Of a stretch of DNA of 64,000 nucleotides, positions 1 to 8,896 are shown piece after piece; positions within the stretch are counted from its first letter, which is position 1, and each line of letters opens with the position of its first letter. The notes beneath the pieces are model-generated. The model was given only the letters and a program-made list of their open reading frames with translations, did not search any database and was not told the origin of the DNA. The stretch is from Clostridium sp. (GTDB lineage: Bacteria; Bacillota; Clostridia; Lachnospirales; Lachnospiraceae), in assembly GCA_023667695.1 (NCBI GenBank), contig JAMOZY010000005.1:62001-126000 (forward strand). The letters run 5' to 3'. The position numbers and the translations under genes are program-made.

Positions 1-744
1 GAGCTTGTACCGGGACCTTCCAGTCTTGCTGTTGCATCGGTCACAAAGAAGTACGGTGTTTATGCCGTGTTTGGTATGGCGGAGCGGGCAGAGGAAGGCT
101 CTGATATCGTGTACAATTCCGCAGTTGCCTGTGGACCGGAGGGTATCATTGGTACTTACCGGAAGCTTCATCCGGCACTGGCAGAACAGCGCTGGTGTGT
201 ACGTGGTGATGAGCCATTTTCCTTCGATACTCCTTGGGGACCGGTCGGTATAGGTATCTGTTATGATTCCTATAATTTCCATGAGTTAATTCGCTATTAT
301 GCAGCAAGTGGCTGTCGGTTGTATTTGAATCCTACAGCTATTGGTCCAAGCGGACGTCACGACTGGAGAGATTACTATATGTCAGGCTTAAAGCAGTGTG
401 TAAATTCCTGTGAAATCTTTGTGGCAAGCTCCAATCTGGTGGGTAATAACATGGTAGATGAAGAAGAAGGCGGAAGTCTTGGTAATATTGCTGATGTAGG
501 ACCGGGCTTCGGTGGCGGAAGTGTTATTCTCGGACCAGGTTTATATGATAAATTACATATTTATGCAGGGGATGTAGATGCAAGAGAGGAAACCTATTTT
601 ATGGCACCAATTGATTTATCCATGGCAGCCAGAAGAAACTTTAAGGTTGATCCGGTAAAGGGATGTCCGGATTACAGGCCGGATATTTATAAGAAATTAA
701 ATGAAAGGTTGCTGGCGACACCGTTCTGGAAGCAATTCTCTTAA
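1..744 (+). CDS. Nitrilase / carbon-nitrogen hydrolase family protein (5' end outside window)
   Basis: The reading frame is open from base 1, so the N-terminus lies outside the window; 247 residues are present. The protein belongs to the nitrilase superfamily, which hydrolyses carbon-nitrogen bonds in amides, nitriles or N-carbamoyl compounds with a Glu-Lys-Cys triad. The Lys is visible in TYRKLHP (about residue 55 of the fragment) and the nucleophile Cys in GIGICYDSYNFHE (about residue 87). The Glu should lie upstream of the window. A hydrophobic, Gly-rich stretch (VGPGFGGGSVILGPG) follows, as in other members. The substrate cannot be told from the sequence. Confidence 0.9.
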   Translation, partial: ELVPGPSSLAVASVTKKYGVYAVFGMAERAEEGSDIVYNSAVACGPEGIIGTYRKLHPALAEQRWCVRGDEPFSFDTPWGPVGIGICYDSYNFHELIRYYAASGCRLYLNPTAIGPSGRHDWRDYYMSGLKQCVNSCEIFVASSNLVGNNMVDEEEGGSLGNIADVGPGFGGGSVILGPGLYDKLHIYAGDVDAREETYFMAPIDLSMAARRNFKVDPVKGCPDYRPDIYKKLNERLLATPFWKQFS

Positions 745-803
745 CGTGTCAGCAGTGTTTTGTAGAATCTGGATAATGTTCATGAAAGGATAGGTACAGA
801 AAT

Positions 804-1445
804 ATGAAAAATTATATAATAACAATTGCCAGAGGCTTTGGCAGCGGTGGAAAGGATGTAGGAAACCGTTTGGCAAAGGAACTGGGAATTCCCTGCTATG
901 AACGGGAGATTCTGGATATGGCATCTGAAAAAACAGGATTAAATGTAGGTGTCTTTATGCAGGTGGATGAAAAGCTGAGAAGAAATGCGATTTTGAAAAA
1001 TCTACAGACAGTGCAGACCTCTTATGCAGTTGAACCTACAGAAAAGGATTTCGTATCCGACGAAAATCTATTCTTTATTCAGGCTGAAATTATCCGTGCT
1101 TTGGCACAGACCCAGTCCTGTATCATTGTTGGCAAGTGCGCCGACTATATATTGAAGGACTATGATAATGTCATCAGTGTTTATATAGAGGCACCCAGAG
1201 CTGCCTGTGTAGAAGAAATTATTCAGAAGCTGAATGTATCGGAAAAGAGAGCGCATCAATTAATTAAGACCACCGATACATATCGGGCGAATTACTATCG
1301 GTATTACACCAGAGGCAGGGACTGGACCAATCCCATTAATTATGATATGACTTTAAATAGTGATAAGGTGGGACGGGAGAACTGTGTAAAGATTATTAAG
1401 AACTATGTGGATATTAGATTTGGCATGGAGGAAGGAAAAGCATAG
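804..1445 (+). CDS. Cytidylate kinase-like family protein
   Basis: This 213-residue protein starts with IITIARGFGSGGKDVGNRLA, a glycine-rich P-loop typical of the cytidylate kinase-like family (PF13189 type). It is followed by ELGIPCYEREIL, matching the nucleoside-monophosphate kinase fold. The family is related to CMP kinase but is separate from the housekeeping Cmk, and its real substrate is unknown. The gene lies 59 bp after the nitrilase gene on the same strand and may be co-transcribed. A strong hairpin 50 bp downstream ends the unit. Confidence 0.85.
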   Translation: MKNYIITIARGFGSGGKDVGNRLAKELGIPCYEREILDMASEKTGLNVGVFMQVDEKLRRNAILKNLQTVQTSYAVEPTEKDFVSDENLFFIQAEIIRALAQTQSCIIVGKCADYILKDYDNVISVYIEAPRAACVEEIIQKLNVSEKRAHQLIKTTDTYRANYYRYYTRGRDWTNPINYDMTLNSDKVGRENCVKIIKNYVDIRFGMEEGKA

Positions 1446-1496
1446 GTGTCTTATATTATCCGGAGTTTTGTGTATTTAAATAAATGAATATGTGGC

Positions 1497-1559
1497 AAAA
1501 GCTGCTGTAGGACATGATACATATAAAAATATATGTCAAGCGTCCTACAGCAGCTTTTT
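1497..1559 (+). terminator. Long-stem transcription terminator
   Basis: AAAAGCTGCTGTAGGAC (1497-1513) is inverted as GTCCTACAGCAGCTTTT (1542 on) and ends in a T run. The 17-bp stem is unusually long, and the loop also holds a small ATATAT palindrome. It closes the nitrilase/kinase unit and could work in both directions. Confidence 0.8.
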
Positions 1560-1661
1560 GGCATATCAGGCAGGAAAAGCGGCAGGTCAGGAGTCTGCAT
1601 CTTGTAGGAAGAAAATCCATATGCTATGTTGGAATAGGATTAACAATGAAGAGGTGATAGA

Positions 1662-2102
1662 TTGAAAATATCAATTAATGTAGATGCGGATATTTCCGAT
1701 ACAGAGATTCAGATATCCTGTAGTCATCTGACGCCCGAGATTGAGCGGATACTGGCAACCCTTCGGATTCTGGATAAACAGCTCATGGCGAAAAAGGGAG
1801 AGGAAACCTATCTGCTGGAGGTATCACGGGTAATTTATCTGGAATCCGTGGATAGAAGGACCTATGTATATACATCGGAAGAGGTGTATGAATCCAGTCT
1901 GAAGCTGTATGAATTAGAACAGCAGCTAGAGGAATACGGCTTTTTTCGAGTTAGCAAGTCTTGTGTACTTCAGCTTAGATATATCCGGTCACTAAAAGCG
2001 GATATCAATCGAAGGATTCGGATTACCTTAGAAAATGGGGAACAGATTATGGTATCCCGACAGTATGCCGAGGGATTAAAGCAGAAGCTGGGGGTGAAAT
2101 AG
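1662..2102 (+). CDS. LytTR-type DNA-binding transcriptional regulator
   Basis: The 146-residue protein is a stand-alone LytTR regulator without a receiver domain. The LytTR domain fills the C-terminal two thirds: EVSRVIYLESVDRRTYVYT, then FFRVSKSCVLQLRYIRSL and a final RRIRITLENGEQIMVSRQYAEGLKQKL, which is the standard order of beta strands and contact loops. The start is TTG at 1662 behind GAGGTGATAG. Its stop abuts the ATG of the membrane protein next to it, so the two are translationally coupled. LytTR/DUF3021-type pairs usually autoregulate and control adjacent transporters, which fits the ABC genes downstream. Confidence 0.88.
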   Translation: MKISINVDADISDTEIQISCSHLTPEIERILATLRILDKQLMAKKGEETYLLEVSRVIYLESVDRRTYVYTSEEVYESSLKLYELEQQLEEYGFFRVSKSCVLQLRYIRSLKADINRRIRITLENGEQIMVSRQYAEGLKQKLGVK

Positions 2103-2582
2103 ATGGAAGAGAAAAAGACCATTTTTGATTATATCGGACAGGTATTTTTGATATTTGGAATTACCATTGGAATACTGAATATCTTCTGCCTTTTGTTTGG
2201 AGATAGTGCAAAGGAGATATCCACATTATTTTCTTTAGGCAGTCAGGGGCTGAGCATTTTGACTACCTTTCAGTTTTTTCTTGTATCGGCCTGCATTGTA
2301 ATTGTAAAGTTCATCTTCTTTACGGATTGTTGCATTAAAAAAATGTCGATTGCCATGCGGACGGTATGTATGATTACTGTCGTGTTGATTATCATTGCTG
2401 TATTTGTCTGGGTCTGTGGATGGTTTCCGGTGAATATGTGGAAGCCTTGGCTGATGTTCTTTCTATGCTTTGGAATCAGCTTTGGAATCAGTATGGCAGT
2501 AACTATGGTAAAGGAACGGCTGGAAAACCGGAAAATGGAGGAAGCGTTGCACAGACTGAAGCAGGAGACTCAGGAATCATAA
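2103..2582 (+). CDS. DUF3021-like four-helix membrane protein
   Basis: This 159-residue protein has four predicted transmembrane segments (roughly residues 10-32, 45-72, 88-108 and 113-133) and a charged C-terminal helix (VKERLENRKMEEALHRLKQE). Its size, topology and direct coupling to a LytTR regulator match the DUF3021 family, whose members are thought to restrain or sense for the partner LytTR protein at the membrane. That role is family knowledge; nothing here proves it. Confidence 0.75.
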   Translation: MEEKKTIFDYIGQVFLIFGITIGILNIFCLLFGDSAKEISTLFSLGSQGLSILTTFQFFLVSACIVIVKFIFFTDCCIKKMSIAMRTVCMITVVLIIIAVFVWVCGWFPVNMWKPWLMFFLCFGISFGISMAVTMVKERLENRKMEEALHRLKQETQES

Positions 2583-2632
2583 TCTATAAAAACGACTACT
2601 TTGTACTAGGAGGAGAGAAGGGAGTAGAGAAA

Positions 2633-3481
2633 ATGAAATACAGGATAGAATGCATGGAGCTTACAAAGAGCTTTCAGGAAAAAGAGGTTCTTAAGGGTCT
2701 GAACCTGAAGGTGGAGCAGGGAGAAATCATTGGACTGCTGGGACCTTCCGGAGCTGGTAAGACCACGCTGATTAAGATTCTGACCGGGCAGCTCCGCCAG
2801 ACCTCTGGCATTGCCAGGCTGTCAGGAAAGGATACCGATAAGCTGAATTATGAGATATACAAGAAAATGGGAATGATGCTGGATAATTTGGGCCTATATG
2901 AGCGCTTGACGGTCTACGATAATCTTATGCTGTTTGCCCGTTTATATGAACTGCCCAAAAATAAGATTGATGATGTGCTGCATCACGTAGGACTTTGGGA
3001 GGGGAGAAAGGATGCGGTGTCGAAGCTGTCCAAGGGCATGCGGGGCAGACTTGCACTGGCAAGGGCAGTTCTTCATGAACCGGATATCCTGTTTCTGGAT
3101 GAACCTACGACCGGACTTGACCCTTCCACAGCAGAGGAGATTCATGGACTGATTCGAAAGGAACAGGAGCGGGGAGCCACCGTATTTCTTACCACTCATA
3201 ATATGGCGGAAGCGGAAAAGCTATGTCAGCATGTGGCGTTGCTGCATGAAGGAGTTATTGTAGAATACGGAGTACCGGAAGAAATCTGTCGGAGATATAA
3301 TCATCAAAACAAGCTGCTGATACACTTACATAATGGAACGGATGTAGAGCTGGCAAATGACCGCACCGCCGGGGAAGCAGTCCGGAATTATCTGGAAGCA
3401 GAGGAACTGGAAACGATTCATACGTCAGAGCCGAATCTGGAAACAGTATTTATGGAATTGACCGGCAGAGGCCTGGAATAA
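2633..3481 (+). CDS. ABC transporter ATP-binding protein
   Basis: The start is ATG 2633, 17 bp after the AGGAGGAG sequence; the longer upstream frame overlaps the previous gene and is not credible. All ABC ATPase motifs are present: Walker A GPSGAGKTT, signature SKGMRGRLALAR, Walker B ILFLDEPTTGLD and the H-loop TTHNM. The C-terminal extension (after about residue 210) resembles the DrrA/CcmA-type tail of ATPases that work with ABC-2 permeases. It pairs with the permease at 3615 and probably exports a peptide or lipid under control of the LytTR protein. Confidence 0.92.
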   Translation: MKYRIECMELTKSFQEKEVLKGLNLKVEQGEIIGLLGPSGAGKTTLIKILTGQLRQTSGIARLSGKDTDKLNYEIYKKMGMMLDNLGLYERLTVYDNLMLFARLYELPKNKIDDVLHHVGLWEGRKDAVSKLSKGMRGRLALARAVLHEPDILFLDEPTTGLDPSTAEEIHGLIRKEQERGATVFLTTHNMAEAEKLCQHVALLHEGVIVEYGVPEEICRRYNHQNKLLIHLHNGTDVELANDRTAGEAVRNYLEAEELETIHTSEPNLETVFMELTGRGLE

Positions 3482-3547
3482 AAAATACATGAATTGACTG
3501 GCGGAAGCCTGGAATAAATGAAAGATACATGAATTGTCTGGAAGAAG
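3452..3547 (+). repeat. Decaying tandem repeat of the ABC ATPase 3' end
   Basis: The last codons and stop of the ATPase gene (unit 1, 3452-3488) are repeated as unit 2 (3489-3528) and a partial, diverged unit 3 (3529-3547), with periods of 37 and 40 bp. The shared text is ATGAATTGACTGGCGGAAGC CTGGAATAA with changes. It fills the gap before the permease gene and looks like slippage duplication. Confidence 0.75.
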
Positions 3548-3614
3548 ATGAAAAGAGGAAACAAAACGAGATTTGGAGAGAAGCAAAAAAGTGTAGAAAG
3601 GTCTGGTAGGAATT

Positions 3615-4307
3615 ATGAAAAATATAAATGCGGTTTTTATAAAACAATGGAAGGATACCTTCAAGAACAAAACGATTTTAATACAGTTTCTGATGTTTCC
3701 GGTGCTGGCGGTCATCATGGAGCGGTCCATTAATATAGAAGGAATGCCCCAGCATTTTTTTGTGAATCTCTTTGCAGTTATGTACTGTGGCATGGCGCCC
3801 TTGACCTGTATGGGAGCGATTCTTGCCGAGGAAAAGGAAAAGAATACCCTGCGGGTGCTGTTGCTGTCCGGCGTAAAGCCCATCGAATATCTCATTGGGG
3901 TAGGAAGCTATCTATGGATTATCTGTATGCTGGGTGCTTGTGTTTTCTGTTGGACTGGACAGTATACTGGTACGACTGCAATTGCTTTCCTGCTGATTAT
4001 GGCAATCGGGATATTGGTATCTATGCTGATGGGAGCGGCAATCGGTACATGGAGCCGTAATCAGATGATGGCGACCTCCATTGTGGTTCCGGTTATGATG
4101 GTGTTCTCCTTTCTTCCTATGCTGTCCATGTTCAATAAGAGCATAGAACAGGTGGCAAGATTCACTTATTCCCAGCAGCTTCATGTATTACTGAATTCTG
4201 TGGAGCAGTTAGAAATCAGTGGGGAAAATTGTGTGGTAATCCTGGTCAATGGCCTTCTTGCAGTTCTTCTCTTCTGGCTGGCATACCGAAGGGCAGGACT
4301 GGCATAA
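3615..4307 (+). CDS. ABC-2 type transporter permease
   Basis: A 230-residue integral membrane protein with six hydrophobic segments and the cytoplasmic loop motif AEEKEKNTLRVLLLSGVKPIEYLIG, typical of ABC-2 permeases (the coupling helix region). The start ATG follows GAAAGGTCTGGTAGGA. It is the membrane half of the exporter whose ATPase lies upstream. The substrate is unknown. Confidence 0.88.
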   Translation: MKNINAVFIKQWKDTFKNKTILIQFLMFPVLAVIMERSINIEGMPQHFFVNLFAVMYCGMAPLTCMGAILAEEKEKNTLRVLLLSGVKPIEYLIGVGSYLWIICMLGACVFCWTGQYTGTTAIAFLLIMAIGILVSMLMGAAIGTWSRNQMMATSIVVPVMMVFSFLPMLSMFNKSIEQVARFTYSQQLHVLLNSVEQLEISGENCVVILVNGLLAVLLFWLAYRRAGLA

Positions 4308-4360
4308 TCTGCCGCTATATCCTCAGATGGTTAGACGGTGACTGCAAGGATAATGAATAA

Positions 4361-5119
4361 TTGTATAAGACATTGCATCCAGAGGATACCGAAGCAACGG
4401 AACATTCACTGACTGATGTAACAATAGAAAATGTATTGACCGATAATTTGTATAATGATTTAGGGTTTATTGCCAATAATAAACTGATGATACTCATAGA
4501 AGCACAGTCCACATGGACATTGAATATCCTGATTCGGATACTGCTGTATCTCGCGGAGAGTTATCATAAGTATTTCCAGCAAAATAAACTAAATTTGTAT
4601 GGGAGCAGAAAGGTCAAAATGCCGAAACCGGAACTTTATGTGATTTTTACAGGCAATAGAGGCGAAAAACCCGATACAATATCGTTATCCAAAGAGTTTT
4701 TTAATGGTGCGGATATTGATATCGAGGTAAAAGCAAAAGTTATTTATGAAAGCGATACCGAGGACATCATCAACCAGTACATTATTTTCTGCAAAGTTTT
4801 TGACGAGCAGAGAGAAAAGTATGGAATGACGGAGCAGGCCATCAAGGAAACAATTAAAATCTGCAAAGACAGAAATGTGTTAAAAGAGTATTTGGAACGC
4901 AGGGGAACGGAGGTTGTAACGATTATGATGAGTTTATTTGATGAAGAAGAAATTATGAAAACCTTTTTGATAAGTGAACGACATGAAGCCGACAGGGAAA
5001 CCGCAGAGCGTATGATTAGGGATGGGGAACTTTCTTTTGAAAAGATTGCAAAATATGTTCCAACATTGTCAATGGAGGAATTAAAAGAGATTGAAGCCGA
5101 GGTTATGCAGTTGGCATAA
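4361..5119 (+). pseudogene. 5'-truncated PD-(D/E)XK (Rpn-type) transposase family protein
   Basis: The 252-residue frame matches the central and C-terminal part of the Rpn/PD-(D/E)XK transposase family (PF12784-like): YNDLGFIANNKLMILIEAQS carries the active-site Asp, Glu and Gln, and YGSRKVKMPKPELYVIFTG is the following strand. Complete members have 30-40 residues before LYKTLHPED; here a stop at 4358 cuts the frame and the only start is TTG with no Shine-Dalgarno sequence. The text before the stop could be a frame-shifted remnant. The domain itself looks intact, so decay may be recent. Rpn proteins are recombination-promoting nucleases. Confidence 0.7.
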
Positions 5120-5213
5120 ATGAATCCTGTCAATCAAAATCAAATACAGGAATCGGATTATGACATATAAAAACGGAAATCGATTGACAATAAGAATAAT
5201 GGAACATATCTGT

Positions 5214-5249
5214 GAAACAGGGGATGCTGGCAAAGGCATCCCCTGTTTC
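5214..5249 (+). terminator. Hairpin, possible terminator
   Basis: GAAACAGGGGATGC (5214-5227) and GCATCCCCTGTTTC (5236-5249) form a perfect 14-bp stem with an 8-nt loop. No T run follows, so it may be a terminator of another kind or a mobile palindrome. Confidence 0.55.
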
Positions 5250-5377
5250 GCATAAAAGGTCCCAGACCACAGGCACACAATTTTGGGATGAAATTCCTGA
5301 CAAAACTATTAACAAGTGTTAACGATTAACAATTGTTATCCGATATAATAAATAGAAAGGTCAAGGAGGACGAAATT

Positions 5378-6187
5378 ATGGCAGTTTTAAGTGTAAATAA
5401 TTATGGAGCAATGTATGAGAATGCATATGCTTCCCAAAAAAAAGAAACGGCTGCTTCCAGACAGGGAAGGTCAGGGGAAGCGGCAGAAGTTGAAAAAAAG
5501 GGACAGGCGTCTATAGAGGAAGGTGCAAGGACAAAAAGCACACAGGAATATCTGAAGGCCCTCCAAAAGAAGGTGCCTTATGTGGAGCTGGAAACAGGGA
5601 TGAGCTTAAGCATGAAACGGGATAAGCGTTCGGTGATTGCAGTCAATCCTAAGCTTTTGGAAAAGATGCAGAATAATCCGGAGGCAGAGAAGCAATATAC
5701 ACAGACCTTAAAGGATATAGAGCGGGCAGAGAAAACAGCAGATGCTTATTATAATGCCCTGGGAGGTGTTGTGGAACGTACCAGTCATTGGTATGTGGAT
5801 GAAAATGGAAAGTATTATCACTTTGCGTATACCCGCCGGGATGATAAGCTAAATAAAAAAATCCGGGAGGAGACGAAGAAGAATTCTGAAAAATTAATTG
5901 AAAAAACCCGGGAAAAGTCTCGTAAGAAGGCAAAGGAATTAAAAGAAAAACTAGAGGCAAAAGCAGAAGAAGCAAAGAAAGAGGATACCGAAGATTCTGT
6001 AATGAAAGCGACAGCAGACCTTCTGACGGAAAAGCTGGAGCATTCAGAAAACGGAGAAATATATCTGAACGAAACAGACATGCAGCCGGTTATGGAAGCA
6101 ATCCGGAAAACGGAGGACAGCGTTGCTGAACCGTCTGCCAGGAAAGGTGGACAGGAAGCAGGCCGGGCAGTGGATTTGAAGGTTTGA
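5378..6187 (+). CDS. DUF6033-like protein, paralogue 1
   Basis: The start is ATG 5378 behind GTCAAGGAGGAC. The 269-residue soluble protein has no signal peptide. It shares a layout with two neighbours (8000-8806 and 8897-9532): a short N-terminus naming MAV/MAM plus NYGAMYENAY, a low-complexity linker, a core with RSVIAVNPKLLEKMQNNPE and a Trp/Gly strand SHWYVDENGKYYHF, a highly charged coiled-coil tail and a terminal DLKV. This matches proteins called DUF6033, of unknown function. The core motif (I/V)A(V/I)xPxxLxxMxxxPE is the best family mark. Confidence 0.7.
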   Translation: MAVLSVNNYGAMYENAYASQKKETAASRQGRSGEAAEVEKKGQASIEEGARTKSTQEYLKALQKKVPYVELETGMSLSMKRDKRSVIAVNPKLLEKMQNNPEAEKQYTQTLKDIERAEKTADAYYNALGGVVERTSHWYVDENGKYYHFAYTRRDDKLNKKIREETKKNSEKLIEKTREKSRKKAKELKEKLEAKAEEAKKEDTEDSVMKATADLLTEKLEHSENGEIYLNETDMQPVMEAIRKTEDSVAEPSARKGGQEAGRAVDLKV

Positions 6188-6304
6188 TTGAGTATAGTCT
6201 TTTGGATAGGCGCCGGGAGCAAATATATGGTACAGAACACAGGTATAGAAAGCTATTAGAATTCAGTTGCTGGCATATGACCGGCAGGAAAGGAAGGAGA
6301 AAGC

Positions 6305-6706
6305 ATGACAAGAGAAGAGCATACACCAAGCGAAAGCGAATGGCAGATTATGGAGGTTCTTTGGGATAGCGCCGTCCCTCTTACGTCCTCTCAGGTGATT
6401 CAGCAGTTACAGGAGATGACAAGCATGAATCCCAAGATGGTACGGGTTTTAATGAACCGCCTGTGTCAAAAGGGGATTATTTCTTATACCGTTGATGAAA
6501 AGGATGCGAGAGTGTACCACTATTTTCCGCTGAAATCAAGAGAAGAATGCTCCAGAGAGAAAAGCCGGAAGTTTGTGGAAAGCTACTTTTCCGGCAGTCA
6601 TACAGATGCCCTGGCGGCATTACTGCAAAGCTATCAATTAACAGAAGAGCAGATTCAGGAATTGGAAGATATTCTGGAACAGAGTAAAAGGAATGAGGAG
6701 AAATGA
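6305..6706 (+). CDS. BlaI/MecI/CopY-family repressor
   Basis: This 133-residue protein has the winged helix of BlaI/MecI repressors at residues 8-80 (SESEWQIMEVLWDSAVPLTSSQV, then MVRVLMNRLCQKGIISYTV) and a C-terminal dimerisation helix. It overlaps the metallopeptidase gene by 4 bp. In the family, the partner BlaR1-type protease senses a ligand and triggers loss of the repressor. The gene it controls is not evident; no beta-lactamase is present, but DUF6033-like genes lie on both sides. Confidence 0.9.
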   Translation: MTREEHTPSESEWQIMEVLWDSAVPLTSSQVIQQLQEMTSMNPKMVRVLMNRLCQKGIISYTVDEKDARVYHYFPLKSREECSREKSRKFVESYFSGSHTDALAALLQSYQLTEEQIQELEDILEQSKRNEEK

Positions 6707-7947
6707 CAATACAAGATTTTTGTTTGGAATTTGGTTATTATCTAAATGTATGTGTTATGTATTTCGGAATGCTGCTTGGGCGAAGCGTGTTTTTATCTCT
6801 GCCGGTTCTTTTGGTCGTACTTCTGCTGAGAAGAACGGTATTTAAGAAAACGGTTTTTATAAAAGGAATGCTGTGGTGTCTGCTCCTTCCTCTTCCATTT
6901 GTAGGGAAAATGCGGTTTTTTTACGAAAGCAGGATTGGCGTAAGAGGCTTTATCTGGTGGCATAACCTTTGCGTGGAACAGCAATGGATTTGCTGGATTT
7001 ATCTGTCAGGGATGGTGGCATTTGGCATCTATATCTTTTATCGCAGAAGAAAATTATATCGATTTGCTGTCCATTTGCGAAAGGAGCAGGTGGGAGATAC
7101 GGAGCTTTCCATCTGTGACAGAGCAGTGACGCCATTTACAGTGGGTGTGCTTCATCCAAGGATTGTTGTGCCGGAACTGATACAGAAGGATTTTCGCGAA
7201 AAGGAATTACAGCTAATCCTTTTGCATGAAAAGACACATATCCGGCTTGGACATCTCTGGTGGTATGCAGTCTGGGACCTGTTACGGGTGTTGCTGTGGG
7301 TCAATCCATTTCTGACCGTCTGTACAAAATATCTTCGGGAAGATTTGGAGGAAATCTGTGACCGGGTGGTAATACAAAGGAGCAAAGAAACCGCCTACGA
7401 TTATGGCAGACTGCTGTTGAACAGTATTCGGCGGCTGGGAGCAGAGAATATTGATACGCCAATTACATTTGCAGGAGAACGGGAATACCAAAGCATTAAG
7501 AATCGTATGGAACGGGTGGCTCATTTCAAACCCTATAAGAGAACATCCGCAGTTCTTGCTTCGTTTGGCGGTATATTCATTGCAGTCGGATTGTTTTTCG
7601 GAATCCGGCAGTTGTCCTATCCTGTTTATATGGAGCGAACAGATGTCAGTGTGTATAATAGGAAGCTTCAATCGTGGGATATCGGGGACCAGAGCCAGCT
7701 TCAGGATGTTTTCTTTCTTGATAATGGATGTGTCTGCCTTCGTAAGGAGGCATGGAATGAAATCCTGCAGGAACAGGGAATCGAAGGTGATTATTATATT
7801 TGCTTTGGCGGATATATGAAGATGCCGGGAATCGGCGGGGGCGGAAATGCCATATATGTGGATGGCCAGGGAGAGGGCGATTTGCTGGTCATTCCTTATT
7901 ATGATAATGATGCTGTACTTTGGAGCCGGCTGTTTAAGCTATTGTAA
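6703..7947 (+). CDS. M56-family (BlaR1-type) membrane metallopeptidase
   Basis: A 414-residue membrane protein with N-terminal transmembrane helices (about residues 12-45 and 52-62), a further helix near 90-110, and the zinc protease motif LLHEKTHIRLGH at about residues 172-183 inside the M56 domain. A Glu in EDLEEICDRVV is the likely third ligand. One more helix lies near residue 285, followed by an extracellular part of about 110 residues. That part lacks the penicillin-binding sensor domain of true BlaR1, so the signal is probably not a beta-lactam. It is coupled to the BlaI-type repressor. Confidence 0.88.
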   Translation: MTIQDFCLEFGYYLNVCVMYFGMLLGRSVFLSLPVLLVVLLLRRTVFKKTVFIKGMLWCLLLPLPFVGKMRFFYESRIGVRGFIWWHNLCVEQQWICWIYLSGMVAFGIYIFYRRRKLYRFAVHLRKEQVGDTELSICDRAVTPFTVGVLHPRIVVPELIQKDFREKELQLILLHEKTHIRLGHLWWYAVWDLLRVLLWVNPFLTVCTKYLREDLEEICDRVVIQRSKETAYDYGRLLLNSIRRLGAENIDTPITFAGEREYQSIKNRMERVAHFKPYKRTSAVLASFGGIFIAVGLFFGIRQLSYPVYMERTDVSVYNRKLQSWDIGDQSQLQDVFFLDNGCVCLRKEAWNEILQEQGIEGDYYICFGGYMKMPGIGGGGNAIYVDGQGEGDLLVIPYYDNDAVLWSRLFKLL

Positions 7948-7999
7948 AAGCAGGATGCAGATATAGATATCGAAAACGGATGTTAAGGAGGAAGCAATT

Positions 8000-8806
8000 A
8001 TGGCAATGGAAATAAATAATATTTATGGAAGCAATGCAAATTCTTATGTTGGTTTTGCAAACAGCATGAAGCAGAACACAGAGGGCGAGGCTGACAGTAA
8101 GACGAGGACAACAAGTACAGGAACGGGAAATGGGGCAGTAGCATCTGAAACAAAGACAGAGGCGGGCAGAAAATCAGAGGGAACAAAGGAAGGGGTCAGT
8201 CAAAGAAAAACGGCGATGGATGAATTGGCATATCTCTCTGATAAATATAGTAATTACAGCTTTGTGGCAGCCAATTATACGAAGGGGATGCGATACGGTT
8301 CTAATGCAACCGTAAATGTTGCGATTGCCCCACAGTTTTTGGCAAAAATGGCAAATGACCCGGAATTAGAGAAGGAGTATGAGGGCTATTTTGCAGATAT
8401 GCAGGAATTGGACGCACAAGAAGATTGTTTACAAGCAGCCAAAGGCTGGCATGTTGTAGCGCGTGGGTGGGCGATTGATAAAGACGGTGGGATTAGTAAA
8501 TGGGGGATAGTAGAAAAAGATAATAGGAAGTCCCATTTACAAACCATGTCTGAAAATGCAGAGAAAATCCGCAAACAGAATGAAGAAAAGAAAAAAGAAA
8601 AGGCAGAGATGGAGGAGAGGCGCAAAATCCGCAGGGAGGAAAAGACAGAATTAGAAGAAAAGATGCAGGAAGCTGGCAAGACTCAGTTTGGCGATAAGTG
8701 GAAGGGCATAATCGTTATTGATAAAGATGATGAGAATATGGCTGTCTCCAAATCAGATAAGGATAATGCGGAAGCTACGGGCTTGCATATGAATTTAAAG
8801 GTATGA
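8000..8806 (+). CDS. DUF6033-like protein, paralogue 2
   Basis: ATG 8000 follows TTAAGGAGGAAGC closely. The 268-residue protein has the same plan as the proteins at 5378 and 8897: an N-terminus with IYGSNANSYVGF, a core NVAIAPQFLAKMANDPELEKEY, the strand VARGWAIDKDGGISKWGIV, a Lys/Glu-rich coiled coil (about residues 195-225) and a terminal NLKV. No transmembrane segment is seen. It follows the M56 peptidase by 52 bp. Function unknown. Confidence 0.7.
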   Translation: MAMEINNIYGSNANSYVGFANSMKQNTEGEADSKTRTTSTGTGNGAVASETKTEAGRKSEGTKEGVSQRKTAMDELAYLSDKYSNYSFVAANYTKGMRYGSNATVNVAIAPQFLAKMANDPELEKEYEGYFADMQELDAQEDCLQAAKGWHVVARGWAIDKDGGISKWGIVEKDNRKSHLQTMSENAEKIRKQNEEKKKEKAEMEERRKIRREEKTELEEKMQEAGKTQFGDKWKGIIVIDKDDENMAVSKSDKDNAEATGLHMNLKV

Positions 8807-8896
8807 CATAAGGAAATGCAGCAGTTGTTGCAAATCCGGATAGAAAACGTAACAGAAAAGGAATTTCAAATCGAAAGGTCAAGGAGGACGATTAAA

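Noticed and set aside
6703-7947. Beta-lactam sensor BlaR1/MecR1 in the strict sense
   Set aside because: The C-terminal penicillin-binding sensor domain is missing and no beta-lactamase gene is near.
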